The position numbers were made by a program, and so were the translations under genes. A stretch of DNA of 64,000 bases, taken from contig NC_054081.1 in assembly GCF_017562075.2 (NCBI RefSeq), forward strand, positions 6,429,502-6,493,501, in the 5' to 3' direction. Source of the stretch: Anopheles merus. Lineage: Eukaryota > Arthropoda > Insecta > Diptera > Culicidae. Shown here piece by piece: positions 49,964 through 61,587 of this stretch. Each line of letters begins with the position of its first letter. Positions within the stretch are counted from its first letter, which is position 1. The notes beneath the pieces were generated by a model. It had not been told where the DNA came from. It made no database searches and worked only from the letters and a program-made list of their open reading frames with translations.

Positions 49964-50329
49964 AATCTGCCTCACAGCAAAGTATCTTTAAAGCGCTTAC
50001 ATAAGCTTTGTATGAATGCCCAGTTAGGGTTGTAATACTCTTAAGGTGTTTTTTTTTTGTAAAACGATTTACAATCAAATGTACAGTGAGAGATTTTCAA
50101 CATTTAAGGTATTCGTTACTTATTTTCATCTATAATTATTTAAAACATTTAGAAAATGATTGAGAGAAAATTATTCTACAATTTAAAATGAAAACCTAGT
50201 TAAACAATTCGTTCATTACAGACTTGATTGAATTTGGATTGAAAAATTGAACGGGATAATTGATTAATAAAATAAGAGTTAAAATAAAAGCTAAGTATAT
50301 TTCAAGCACTTGCTTAAGCTATGTCAGCT

Positions 50330-51500
50330 GGGTCAACCGAACGCTTCGTTTTACCTGATGAACGATTTGCTCGCAACACCACAAACCAAACGTGATGATG
50401 ATTTTATTGCCATTTTTCCACTCTCTTTCTTTATTTGCTATTTATTTTGGAGAAAGCTAAGAGACAGCAATGGTTTCTTTTCCCCCCTACTCGACTGTAA
50501 TGCTCACGACGATAAATGAGCCATTATTGCTTCTGCCCGTGTTTGCATCTTGCAGCGCATCGCATCGACGATGGCACGCTTTTGGATGTGGCACGTATGG
50601 GGCCATTTTCACGTTTGCATCGCATTGGCATTGCACCTTCAATGCTTCCCGGCACGGGATTTGATACACGCAGATTAAGGAGTTACGGTTGGAACGGCCA
50701 TTTGGGCAGGGAAAGCGGAGAGAGAACCATTTCATCGCTCGGAACCGATGCCACAGGATGTGCTGTTTGTTGGCCGACTGTGCCGGTACCAGCTGCCATA
50801 CACCTGCCAGCTAAGACTAGGGCATGCTTGCACTCCTTCCCTTTCTCTCTTTCTCTATCTATCTCTCTGTCACACAGAGAGCCACACATACTTCTCATTA
50901 CTTGCGCGACCATGTGCACCCATTCCGCACGAAACAGCAAGCGTGCAAACAGCGCTTTAATTGACTTGCTTTGACAACGGTGAAATTGTTTTGCGCCAAT
51001 TTGTGCCGCCCGTGTGCGTCTGGCACAATGTTATCCACCCTCCCCTTCTATCCCCTGCCATCTTTCCCTCCCTCCCCTGCGAAGGGCTGGTCCAACATCT
51101 GGGGCTGGAAAGGGGTTGTTGTTGAACCTAATCAACTGTATTACCTGCGTAGCCCGGCCCTTTCGAATACGGGTGAAAAGGGACGATCCAGTTTTGGTGC
51201 ATTGTTCGCTGGGGCCAATAATATATCACTATTAAATGTAACATCGCGGCCGTACGTCGAGTGGAAAACTACAACTGCATCCGGAGCTGCTCTTCCGCTT
51301 CGCATTTTCGCACGCGTCTCGTTCGACGGCCCGTTCTGGGCGCCTCTAATTCTAGTTATTTTGCCGCCCCATCTGCGAGACGCTTGCCCCCTACCCCCTA
51401 TCGACCTCTAGCAACACTATCGAAAGCGCCACCGTGGGCGCAACACGGTGAAATCGAGCACCGCGTGCCCGTTTAGCAGCCCGTTGGTGTAGAAAATAAA
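50330..51500. other. GC-rich non-coding block
   Basis: No gene is recognised. A plus frame at 50971-51411 (146 codons) resembles no known protein. The block ends where the motif-bearing tandem array at 51525 begins. Confidence 0.4.
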
Positions 51501-51572
51501 GTGCATCGCACTGTGAGCCTGTCCCACTGTTGGTTGGTGGATTCAAATTTATTTAAAAACATCAAGTTTTAT

Positions 51573-51588
51573 GCGCCTAAATGTATGC
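51573..51588 (-). promoter_or_regulatory. Motif in array unit 1, GCGCCTAAATGTATGC
   Basis: Perfect consensus copy in the first 106-bp unit. Confidence 0.65.
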
Positions 51589-51678
51589 ATTCCAGGGGAT
51601 TATGTTTTTTTTTACAATTTGCTTTAAACAGTCAGTTGCTGGATTTAAATTTATTTAAAAACATCAAGATTGTGTTAT

Positions 51679-51694
51679 GCGCCTAAATGTATGC
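51679..51694 (-). promoter_or_regulatory. Motif in array unit 2, GCGCCTAAATGTATGC
   Basis: Identical to units 1 and 3, and followed by AAT. Exactly 106 bp from the previous copy. Confidence 0.65.
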
Positions 51695-51784
51695 AATTCA
51701 GGGAATTATGTTTTTTTTACAATTTGTTTTACACTGTTGGTTGGTGGATTTAAATTTAAAAAAAAAACACCAAGATTGTGTTAT

Positions 51785-51800
51785 GCGCCTAAATGTATGC
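51785..51800 (-). promoter_or_regulatory. Motif in array unit 3, GCGCCTAAATGTATGC
   Basis: Identical to the other two copies, again 106 bp away, followed by AAT. Confidence 0.65.
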
Positions 51801-52011
51801 AATTCAAGGGACTATGGTTTTTTACAATTTTTTTATCATTATTCGTTAAACAAACGACATTTTTAGTCTTTACTTGCTATACAATGCTCGGCGGAAAGGG
51901 AAAATGATGTACAAACTTTATGTAAAAACATGTATGAACTCGTTTCAAACACCATTTATTTAGCTGGTGAAATAGCAAAATTAAAAATGTAGTAAAATAT
52001 GAATTTAACTA

Positions 52012-52027
52012 GCGCCTAAAGGTATGC
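52012..52027 (-). promoter_or_regulatory. Dispersed motif copy, GCGCCTAAAGGTATGC
   Basis: Consensus-quality copy followed by AAA, between the 106-bp tandem array and the next GC-rich block. Confidence 0.65.
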
Positions 52028-52204
52028 AAATTCATATATTTTGCTTTTTAAGAAGGTTGAATAGCTTTTAAATTTTTAATCTTTTTATTTCGCAAAAATG
52101 TCATACTTTTGTAATGGAAAACGATAAATCATTAGTAATTAAAACACATGTATTTATTAATGTATTTATTTTGCTCTAAATTTTAACAAAGTTATTTAAC
52201 TAAG

Positions 52205-53845
52205 CAATAATACCCCCGACAGCACCCATAGTGCGCCGGTGTGTGCAAGCTTTCCACGACCGGGACGGCTCAGCGCGAAATGGAGCTGCAATTGAAATTA
52301 TGTTGCGTGTGCCCGCTTGGCGCACCAGTACCGCTGTGGCTTACACACCCGCTTCCGCAACGGTTCAAAGCGATGGTGTAATTTTGTGTTCCTTGCGCCC
52401 CGCCGATATGGCCGGTGGCACATGCTAAAGACGACATTAATTTTAAACTAAATTAACAGCACCATTACACATCACACGGTTTGGGGCCGACCGAATGCGC
52501 CGCTTTTCTCACAAAACCCCTGGCTGCAAGCGATGGTGTATTTTATTCTTTCGTTTTTTAAAAGGGTAGCAAAGCGAAGCTTCCATCCCGGGTTACGCTA
52601 AATTCCCCCGGTGGCCCACGGTCCACGGTGTAAAGTTCATTACATTCGTCTTCGCAGCATAAAACATGAACAAATTGCACACAGACCGTACGCCACTGGT
52701 CCCCGCTGGACCGGCGAAAGCACTTTTCCCCTTCTTCACAAAACGGCCCTGCACCAGCTGCAGATCATTTTCCATTCGCTACAGTGATTATTTTCAAATC
52801 CCTTTACTTTCGGGCGGAGCTTTCCCGTGGCGGTTCGGGCATGATGTTGCGCTCGTTTTTGGCGATTGGCACGCTATTGGATGGCCACAACAACACCAAA
52901 AAACACACACACCCATATACTGAGAAATAGCACAACCCTCTAAGCTGGCGGAATGGGGAATAGTAGTGAGCGATCCGCGAAGCGCAGAGAAATGGGGAAA
53001 AAAGGTCTACCCAGGATTCAGCGGCACCGGTTCAGTTACCGCGGGCCGGTCCATCCGGGCGGGCTCCCGTGAGTGGCACTATCGTTGCACGAAAATTAGC
53101 CTTCGTCCTTCCCTTTGCTGCCCTGTTGGCCCCATCCCGTTTACACCGTCGAGTACGGCTACAGTTGCGAGCCTGCGAACAGCATCAACCATTATGAGTG
53201 TGGTTTTGGGTGCCCGGCCAGTGTCCGGACCATCCACAGCACGCCGCACACTACGCAACGGGGTGAAAAGAAGCTACAGCACGATCGATAAACGACAGAC
53301 CCTGGCACGGCGCAACGTTCAACGTGCCTACTAGTGATCCGGAGGCAATTCGCACACAGCGAACAGCGATCGACCGATTTGCGTGGCCCGCACGGTTTGC
53401 TACGGTGAAAGTAAAACCCCGTAAAACTGGCCCAAACGCCCCTAAATGGGACCGGGGCACGCTTATGAAACATTCCCGAAATAGTGGGGGAGAGGGGGGG
53501 GGGGGGGGTGCAATCCACGGGGGCTAGCGGAACGGGATCACACAGAAAGCAGTAGTTACACCATTGCACACAGCTATTTACTGACCCCGACCGTTGGGCA
53601 ACAGATTTGCACACGCAAGTGGTTTAATCTTTTTCGGTTGATTATTTGGATACCCACCGACCGAGCTGGTGGGTTGTACTGTGCCACCCACAAATGTGCA
53701 CCCGCGTCACAGGCGGATGGGGGGAAAGTATTTCATGGAACAAATACCAATCAACGGTTCGCAGAGGATAAAAGTTGCAATAACAATCCATTTTTCCCTG
53801 AACTTGCTGTTTGAAATAAGCTTGATTCGTCCAGTGAAAAGCGCC
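52205..53845. other. GC-rich non-coding block flanked by dispersed motifs
   Basis: The composition is high in GC between motif copies at 52012 and 53841. No frame is recognisable. A G-run lies near 53497-53508. Confidence 0.45.
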
Positions 53846-53856
53846 TAAATGTAGGC
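53841..53856 (-). promoter_or_regulatory. Dispersed motif copy, GCGCCTAAATGTAGGC
   Basis: A good copy followed by AATC, at the exact end of a GC-rich block. Confidence 0.65.
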
Positions 53857-54073
53857 AATCATATTGCAAAACGGTACCGTTTCATCATTAAGCTAAATTA
53901 ATTTGTTTTGGCACTTTAATCGACTCAAATATTACATTTTTTCCACAGAATAAACGGGGAATTTGATGTTTTCTCGATAAAAAAAGATGTTTTTAATCCT
54001 ATTTAATTTTAATTTTATTTCAAAACAATAAGATGACACTGTAATTAAATGTCTGCTGTATGATTGGTATAAT

Positions 54074-54089
54074 GCATACCTGCAGGCGC
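54074..54089 (+). promoter_or_regulatory. Dispersed motif copy, GCATACCTGCAGGCGC
   Basis: Both halves are intact. It forms an inverted pair with 54192, with a gap of about 100 bp. Confidence 0.6.
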
Positions 54090-54191
54090 TCAGCAACGCT
54101 GGTGAGAGCTGTTCTTTAGTTTTATTTACAAATAAACGGTGGCATTCTGCGAGACTTCCTGAACGCTACGCGGCAAACAATCGATAATAAA

Positions 54192-54207
54192 ACGCCTAAA
54201 TGTATGC
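54192..54207 (-). promoter_or_regulatory. Dispersed motif copy, ACGCCTAAATGTATGC
   Basis: Consensus-quality copy; inverted partner of 54074. Confidence 0.65.
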
Positions 54208-54442
54208 AGCACGGCGTTGATTGTGGATGGTGATATTTAAGAACGAAATAAAACCCAACCGAGCACTCGCTCGATCATCTTCATCGTCTTTATAATACTC
54301 TCTGTAAATTGTTGAAATAAATGAAATAAATTAAATAAAAATCTTGATTGGTCAGTGCAACTTTCCGGTGGTTGTTTGGATGCTACTAGTTAATTTGGCC
54401 CGGTTGCAATGTTTCGCAACATAACCTTGGACGTGTATATTG

Positions 54443-54654
54443 ACTTCTTCTTCTTCTTCTTTTGGCTCAAAAACCGTTGTCGGTCAAGGCCTGCCTGCAC
54501 CACTTGTGGGTTTGGCTTTCAGTGACTAATTGATTTCCCCCCATAGCAGGATAGTCAGTCCTACGTATGGCGGCACGGTCCATTGGGGGATTGAACCCAT
54601 GACGGGCATGTTATTAAGTCGCACGAGTTGACGACTGTACTACGAGACCGGCCT
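54443..54654 (-). mobile_element. tRNA-derived SINE, full-length-looking copy
   Basis: On the minus strand the element begins GGCCGGTCTCGTAGTACAG, with an A-box-like region. It has a B-box-like GGGTTCAATCCC near 54591-54602 and ends in an (AAG)n tail at 54443-54462. The promoter arrangement indicates a tRNA-derived, pol III-transcribed SINE needing LINE machinery to move. TATATTG occurs on both sides (54436-54442, 54666-54672) and may be the target duplication. The sequence resembles anopheline SINE200-like elements as I remember them. Confidence 0.7.
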
Positions 54655-55559
54655 ACCGGGTTCACTATATTGCATTATACTACGCATTTTAGGGCGAATC
54701 TACAACGACAAATTGTAATTGTTCAACGTTCATAGCGTACGATTTTGCAATCATGCGAGAATTTCACTTCCCTTGGATAGTAGTTCGAAGCAAGTACATA
54801 TTTGTCCTACTTTTTATTTAAACGATTTGAAGCACACAATAAAATAATATTCCAACTGGATGAAACGGAGTAGAATCACCACCACAAAATTATTTAGAAT
54901 CACTGGGAATAATTTGACAATTTTTATATACTTACAACACGTTGATAGAAGAAAAAACTATGGTTTCTTTCGATTGAATACTTCAATGATTCAATCACTC
55001 TACCATTGATTGTTACCTCGAAGAAAGGCAACCCCGTTAAGAACCAAAAATCATCCAAGCACCCACCTGTGGTTAGCATCAACGTTCTGTAGTGAGTAGC
55101 TTTTTCGTACACACAGTTTCTATAGTGAGCAAGCGTCACCTATGAGCGTAACGTGAGCGTCACCTCTTACATCGTTTTATATAGGGAGATTTGCTTAGTT
55201 TACGTCCGTACAGAAGTAACTGCTTTGGGTATGGGTATCGCCGAATGTGTTTTGAAGTGTTTCGAAAGGTAAAAAGATAAAAGATACAGTTTTTCCACTA
55301 ACTTCTATATATATATATTTTTTTTTGGTTCTTAGCTGAAAAAGTGTGTGCAATGGCAAAGCGGATTCCTATTTTTTTTTTCTTATGCATTACACCAAAT
55401 GTGTGGTAGCTTTCAGCCTTCCTGGACAGCTTATTAAATTGTGTGTCAGAAAACCGTCTTCACATATCGATTAGGATCGTTGTTAGCTTACACAAACAAA
55501 CATGGAACAGTGTCTAAAAAATTAATAATAAAAAAAAAGCAGAAAAGCCATTTTGTTTA

Positions 55560-55784
55560 CAGGGTTTTCCCACGATTTATTGGTCAGTTCCCATGATTTG
55601 TTGGTGCGTTCCCACGATTTTTGTATCGTATCCTATAGAATTTGGGTTCGATCCCATAAATAATTGGTATTTTCCGATTGGATATCAATGCAATTGGACC
55701 AAATAATTCAGGGAAATGGTCAAAAAATCGTAGGAACGCATCAAACATTGATGGGAACCAACCAATCAATCGTGAGAAACCCTG
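55560..55784. mobile_element. Palindromic MITE, TA-flanked (family A, copy 2)
   Basis: It starts CAGGGTTTTCCCACGATT and ends ATCGTGAGAAACCCTG, flanked by TA at 55558-55559 and 55785-55786. The terminal and subterminal modules match the 7081 copy, but the element is about 30 bp shorter. Non-coding, and presumably mobilised in trans by a Tc1/mariner-type transposase. Confidence 0.8.
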
Positions 55785-56539
55785 TATTTCTGAAAAATTT
55801 CCTTTCAATAAAAAGTGGTTATCCATGCCTAATGACTATATTTTTTTCTAACTCAACAATATCCAATACCAAATTTTCTTGAATTTAAATCAACACCACA
55901 CCATACACTATTGGGAAGCTAAGTGGCTTTTTTTAAAAGAATGGAGTATGCCCGATTTTCAGAAAACCTCCTGATCTCCGCTCCTTTTTACATCAATGCA
56001 TGGTTCTAGGGAAAAATCGATTTTTAGGCAAAACCATAGCTATATCGTATCCTTCTACGGAGTGTGAATAATTTTTCCAATAAATCATCCAAAACCTGTC
56101 CACGAAGTATCAACTGCATTAGATAGGTTAAACTATAAGTTTCAATACCGGTATGGTGTCAGGCTCTGTTCTAAGACCAAGAAGAAATCAGGATTAGTTT
56201 CAGCATCATTTCCAGGGCCTGAATAGGTTCAAAATCAACTGCAAAACCTGCACTCAGTTTCAGCACCAGTACATACTAAGTAAAACTTCCTGAAAGGACA
56301 CGGGTTGGACAGTAGTTCCAGAATCCTTAAGAGCTCCTAATCAGTTTGTCTTAGTGTGTCGCTTGGATTTAACTGCAAATTGCGTTGTCTTTCAAATTCT
56401 TTGCACACATCCTGAAGATGTTAAATATCCCCATAATTACATAACCGAGGCAAATAACCTGGTGTGAGAAAGAAACACTCAAAAGCTACAGAATTTTCTC
56501 AAATTCTCGCTTAATACAATGATACAGCGCTACAGACGC

Positions 56540-58445
56540 AACAGAAATGTGCAGAAGGGAAAAGAGCTTCGGCCCAATTTTCTACTTTTGATTTCCCAGC
56601 CTATCCTAATTGCAATTTGTCTGTTTTATCGCACACGTTTGCACAAATTCAATTCATCGCGCTTAATTCGCTTAATGCTTTCGCCGTATAATGACATCTC
56701 CTGTCCCATTCACCCGTCACTCATCATCGCTCGGCGCAAATCAACGCGCGGATCGCATTACCCCTCGATCGAGCCGTGTTGCAGCGAGAGCGTTTGCGAA
56801 ACAGCAAAACAGTCTCCCTCCCAAAAGCACGGAGAGCACCTGGGCTGGACGCAGCCGGCAAGCGTTCGAAGATTAGCCAGCCGAAACCAGCTTTACCGGG
56901 CAAACCAATTGAATTATCGCAATCGAACCCAACGCAAGGCGGCATCGTACGCGGCCGATTCAAATTTAATTGCCTGCCGGGCGCACACAGACACCGCTGC
57001 GCTGATTAAAACCCCGTGCGCCCGCGGAACGTCAGCCCCAATTTGCCTACACCATCGCAACAGGGCGCACAAACTCTGCTCGGCGGAGTTACGGGCGGGC
57101 GGCAAAGAAAATAAAAGCGAGAAAAAAAACGACGCCTACACAGCCCCCACCAACCGTTGATTAGCAACGGCACGGCTGTAAAATCAAAGAAAAACGGTTA
57201 CGGCGCACCCCGCAAAGTTTGCTGCGGCCCGTGATTGCACGATTGTTTTAATTAGTTTCAATTTCAGCCGTACAAATTTTCTTCAACAAACCCCTTGCTC
57301 CCGTGCGCCCGTGGCTGCCCCTGCGGTACCTGGCGGCGTTTTGTGGCCGATTGATCGCCGATGTAAAGCGGACTTCCGGGGCTCGCGAGGTGGTAATTGT
57401 TTTCAACCCGCCCCGGAGCTGGAAGCGAGCGAGCCGATGTTTCAAACCCCCGCCACAACGCCACCCGTTAAGCCCTGCTCCAAGCGCTTGATGGAGAGCC
57501 TTTCCATTACGGTGGAAGCTGGCCGAGCCCTGGGCTCGTTTTCATTACAAATTATGCGCGCCGGGAAAATGTCATAATTGCCGGCATTTCGGGGATTCGT
57601 GGCAGCGAGTGGTTAGGCAAGCACCACCAGGGACAGGTGATGGAAACGCGATGCTGGACCTAAGTAATTGCCCATGCTTTTGCAGCTCACTGGCAAAAAT
57701 GGCTTTACAACACTCGAGCAAATCAATATCTTCTCGTGCCATTTTACCAAAAAAGGGTCATAAAATGAAGAGCAATTTATGTTGGACAGGAGAAAGAAAA
57801 GGATGCAAAAAACAAACGCTTGTACACGCTAAAATTACACCATAAAACGATTATTCACCGCAAGCCTTACAACACGTACTGCCGTTGCGGGCAGCGGCCA
57901 CTGTGCAGCGTTATGTTTATCGGGCCCCTTTCTCCGTGGGACGTGAAAAACTTTACCCACTTTTTTGCCCTTTCGCTGACCAGGACGTGAGCTTATTGCA
58001 ACTAGCCAAAGTTTCCCTTTTTTCTGTATCTCTCTCTCTCTCTCTCACTCTCTCTCTTAAGCAGCACCACTCCTTATCGTGCTGGACGTGCGCGCGGATC
58101 ATCATAATTAATGAGACGAAATGAGAGCATAAACGTCTGTGTATGAGTGTTTGTGTGTAATTGGTAAAAATATACCGCTGTACATTGTAGTTGTGTGATT
58201 TTTTTTCCCGGGCTTTGCTTGGGAGAAACAATTCTAATGGCTTCCGACGCGAAAGCAGTGATAGCGCAATAGTTGGCTGACACGTACACGCTGCGGCGGT
58301 TATCTCTCTGGCACTGTTCTGTCCTTGCAGTTGCATTCGCTTTCGATTTATTATTTCGTTGTGGGATGATTGTTAGTTTTGAGTAATTTATTTGTTCCTT
58401 TTTTTTTAAATAAAACATCAGCAACAGCGCCATCTATGAGCAACA
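56540..58445. other. GC-rich non-coding block
   Basis: No gene is recognised; the 213-codon plus frame at 56519-57160 has no recognisable domain. A CT tract lies near 58028-58058. The block ends near the dispersed motif at 58454. Confidence 0.4.
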
Positions 58446-58453
58446 CCTAAGAA

Positions 58454-58500
58454 TGACCTAAAGTATGCAATCTGCATTACAATTTCAGTAATTTAGGCGC
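58454..58500. promoter_or_regulatory. Facing pair of partial motifs
   Basis: TGACCTAAAGTATGCAAT at 58454 lacks the full GCGCCT half. TCAGTAATTTAGGCGC at 58485-58500 on the opposite orientation lacks the GCATAC half. Together they form a tail-to-tail partial pair at a GC-to-AT switch. Confidence 0.4.
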
Positions 58501-58808
58501 TTTGTGGTGTATTTTAATCGTTCAAAATGAACGTTTTTCTGCTGCTCGTCTAACGTATCTGTTAAGCAGAGTTTGCCAAATTTATAGGTTCATGGGCTGC
58601 AATATGTCATGAGCATCACGAGATTTTCACCAACAAAAACAATGAACATATCCGTGGTAGCTTGATGCTCATTGCTGATAGTCAATAAAAGTGCGCCATG
58701 GCATGCTGAACACGACATGTGAATTCTTGAGTCCAACGCGATACTCTGACTGACGAGCTTAGCTTAATGCCGGCGCAAGCATAATCAAGGTTATTTTCTG
58801 GCTGTGAA

Positions 58809-59563
58809 CAGTGCTGCCAAATGCCACTGTTTCAATCATCAATACTCATGACTGAAACGAAGCTTCAATCAGATGACGCACATAACTGTGATGATGAGAG
58901 ATGAGACTCAAACAGTTGGTGGACCAATCACATGCTTGTTGACATTTTGTTTAGCACCCAACTCTTGGTCACTCACTTGGTCATGACATTTTTTCCATAT
59001 GATAATCACATTATTCTTGGAATATACTGGGCGTGTGATCCCAAGCAACAAAATGAGCATACTTTCTCGTTCTGTCTGCTTATATTATATGTCGGGTCAA
59101 ACAGAGCGAGAGAACATTCTCATTTTGTTTCTTGGAACCACTCGCACTCACCGCATACCTCCTATGACTATCGTGATGATCACCTACATAAAATGTCATG
59201 AGCAAGTGACTGACCAAGAGTTGGTTGCACACAATGTCACCAAGCATGTAATGGTCGCACGAACTGTTTGAGTCTCACTTCTGATCATCACAGTAGAGCT
59301 CATAACGCTGACATGATTTTGTTTCAGCCGGAATGTGTCATGACTATGTGAGTGACATTTTGCAAAACTGATCACAGCAAAAAAAAGGTCGTGACATAGT
59401 GACTGACCAAGCGATGGTCGCAAACATGTCATGAGCATGTATTGGTCACACCAATCGTTCTGAGTATCACCTCTGATTATCACAATTGTGTACGTGACGC
59501 TGATATGGATTTTGTTTCAGTCAGATTTTTTTATGACAATGACAGTGATATTTTGCAGCACTG
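58809..59563. mobile_element. Three-armed inverted-repeat element with CAGTGCTGC ends
   Basis: The left end, CAGTGCTGCCAAATGCCACTG, is mirrored by GCAGCACTG at 59555-59563. Positions 58809-59370 form a near-complete palindrome centred near 59088; CCAAGCAACAAAATGAG at 59041 pairs with CTCATTTTGTTTCTTGG ending at 59135. A further copy of the right arm follows at about 59388-59563, so the right side is duplicated. There is no coding capacity. The CAGTG-type ends suggest a hAT-like origin, but I could not find a matching 8-bp target duplication. Confidence 0.65.
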
Positions 59564-59854
59564 GGTGGCCTTTACCCTGGCCTATCAGACTTTAAACATT
59601 CAAAACTGGTCTAGGATCAAGGACCTTGAACCTGTTCGCGGACTTGTTTGGACCTCAATTCTCGCCGCTGCGAAGCCAGTGGATTCAATTTCTGCTTCCT
59701 GATATGTCTGCTCATATTTCCCAGGAATTATTTCTCTGTTTGGCCAGTTGCGTCGACCTCCCGGCCAAGCTAACGCAGCTTTGTAGCGACTTTTCCCACG
59801 GTCGTCATCTTTAACTTCCTCTGGAGTGTCCTTTGGAGAATCAAGTCGGGAGTA

Positions 59855-60295
59855 GTGTTGGGTTTCATGAATCTTTTGTTCCTTCATATGGATCTTCAGC
59901 GATGAGCGATGCGAATTTCGAATCGACTCTCCAAAGATTCATGAATCTCTAAAGATTTGATGAGGCTCTAAAAATGCTTGAATATCCATCCTCCAAAGTT
60001 TCATGAATCTCGCAAAATGAGTCCATTAATGTTCATCAATCTCCAGGGATTCATAAATCATTAGACATGTACGATTTTCAAAATATTGAACTTACGCGAT
60101 CCCATGGTACATAGAACGTCGCAATCTATCCAGCTGTGTTGTACTTGCCAAGAAGTCTCGAAATCCTGTACAGGCTGGCATGACCTCGTAGATTGTAACG
60201 CCAAGAAGAAGAATAATTAGAAGCTTAAACTCTATGAATCTTTGGAGCTGAATGAATCTTTCCAACAGAGATTTAGATCCATGAATGTTACAAAA
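59855..60295. repeat. Decayed ATTCATGAATCTY repeat element
   Basis: TTCATGAATCTTT and related strings recur (59867, 59938, 60001, 60050, 60235, 60275), interrupted by the SINE fragment at 60085-60213. The left edge, GTGTTGGGTTTCATGAATC, resembles a hAT-type terminus. No coding region. Confidence 0.5.
60085..60213 (+). mobile_element. SINE 3' fragment
   Basis: CCTGTACAGGCTGGCATGAC followed by AACGCCAAGAAGAAGAA matches the tail region of the SINE family seen at 26393 and 54443. The 5' pol III boxes are missing. It sits inside a decayed ATTCATGAATC repeat element. Confidence 0.5.
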
Positions 60296-61567
60296 AAAAC
60301 TGCTTGCGCTACCTCCCTACACCTTTCTAAGGACAGTAGACCCCGAAGAAGCCTCTAGTTTCATATGTTGGAGGCTGATCTATTTTCCATCCAAAGGTTC
60401 TTAGTCCAAAGGAAAGGTCCAAAGTCTCATCCAAAGGACTATGAGTGACGAGCCAACTATTATGGTGATTTTTTTTCTAAATAAGCTCAAACGTGTGCTC
60501 AAGTTGTGTGGCGAGTGTGTGGTGACTATGACGATGAACAGTTGTCTTAAACAGAAAGAATCAGTTAAATCAGATGCCAGACGATGAATAAAACCAACCT
60601 GCGGATAACTTTTGCGATGACGTAAGAGTTCTGGTGTCGGAAGGAGAATGACGAGAATAGTAAAGAATAGTAACGAGGTCCTTCATTTCTATTCTGTGAG
60701 AGTACACAAGAGTCAAGCCTACAGTCTCCTAGAATAGGTCAGCAATCCTATAATTAATTTCTATTCTTCTGAGGCTGAAAACATGTTCACTACAATCAAA
60801 AAACCACCTAACTTAACGTTGTACTACGTTTTCTATTTCACTACTACTACTACATCGTGAAAAAAACAGCCGCGAGTCGGAAAAGGTTTAGCTCAAGCGG
60901 GCAGACCTTGCCGACCACTGCTCTCAAGTACTGCTAAAAAAGCATGTTAACAAAGCCATTTGTTGCCCAGCAGTTTGCCGAGCGTAAGGACAACCCTTGA
61001 CCATCTTCTTACAAACTTGCCAACGACGTGCTTGGCTGACCTTCTCGGAAAACATCTTCTTACACTCTCTCCAACGCACACACACACACACAAGTGCCCG
61101 TGTAGGAATTGTTTCATACATACCGTAAGGGTACCGTTTCCGAATTCCTTTCCCGAAACGGGGGTGTCTCGAGTCGCACTTTAAAATCTCTCAAACATAT
61201 TAAATCTTACCGTACAGTTTCATCGGCACACAAATACATAGATACACACACATAGACTTGAGCCAGAGAGTAGAAAAAAGCCACACTTCCCCATCGAACT
61301 CGAGAGTAGATAGCATTCCTTTTGCCTGTGAGCCACGGGGTAGCTCCTGTGAACGAACGGATCTCACAGAACGACGCAAGACCGCAACAGAAGAAAAACC
61401 TCGCCTAACATCCCGCCCTCCAAGCCGGCAAACGAGATAAAAGCTTCGATCAATCGACACCCAGTGCCAATCGATTCGCACCCGAACATTGTTTCAAGTG
61501 CGGTCGTTGCGGGAGAGCAGTTTCTTGCCGAGAGGACTGCCCGGCAAAACGCTTGGCACCAGTTAAA

Positions 61568-61587
61568 GGGGGGGGGGGGGGGGGGGG
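61568..61587. repeat. G homopolymer
   Basis: A run of about 20 G residues. Confidence 0.9.

Larger units (their letters stand above)
49340..50325. repeat. Degenerate tandem repeat, three units of about 316-344 bp
   Basis: GAATGCCCAGTTATGG starts recur at 49354, 49670 and 50014, each followed by a T-run, a region ending in AAACAATTCGT-like sequence, and TTAAAGCACTTACATAAGC-like sequence before the next unit. The first two units each carry a divergent dispersed motif (49604-49619 and 49948-49963, CAGCCTAAAYTTATGC type) followed by AATCTGCCTCACAGCA. In the third unit the motif is lost. Confidence 0.7.
51525..51835. repeat. Tandem array of three ~106-bp units, each with a perfect motif
   Basis: Each unit reads roughly CACTGTTGGTTGGTGG, an ATTTAAATTTA-like region, a CATCAAGATTGTGTTAT-like region, the motif, CAATTCAGGGAATTATG and a T-run with ACAATTTG. 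The motif itself is identical in all three units while flanks have diverged by substitutions and T-run length. Confidence 0.8.

Noticed and set aside
54590..54655. tRNA gene at the B-box-like GGTTCAATCCC
   Set aside because: No cloverleaf can be drawn, and the sequence continues into a SINE body with an AAG tail. No other tRNA-like B box with stems was found.
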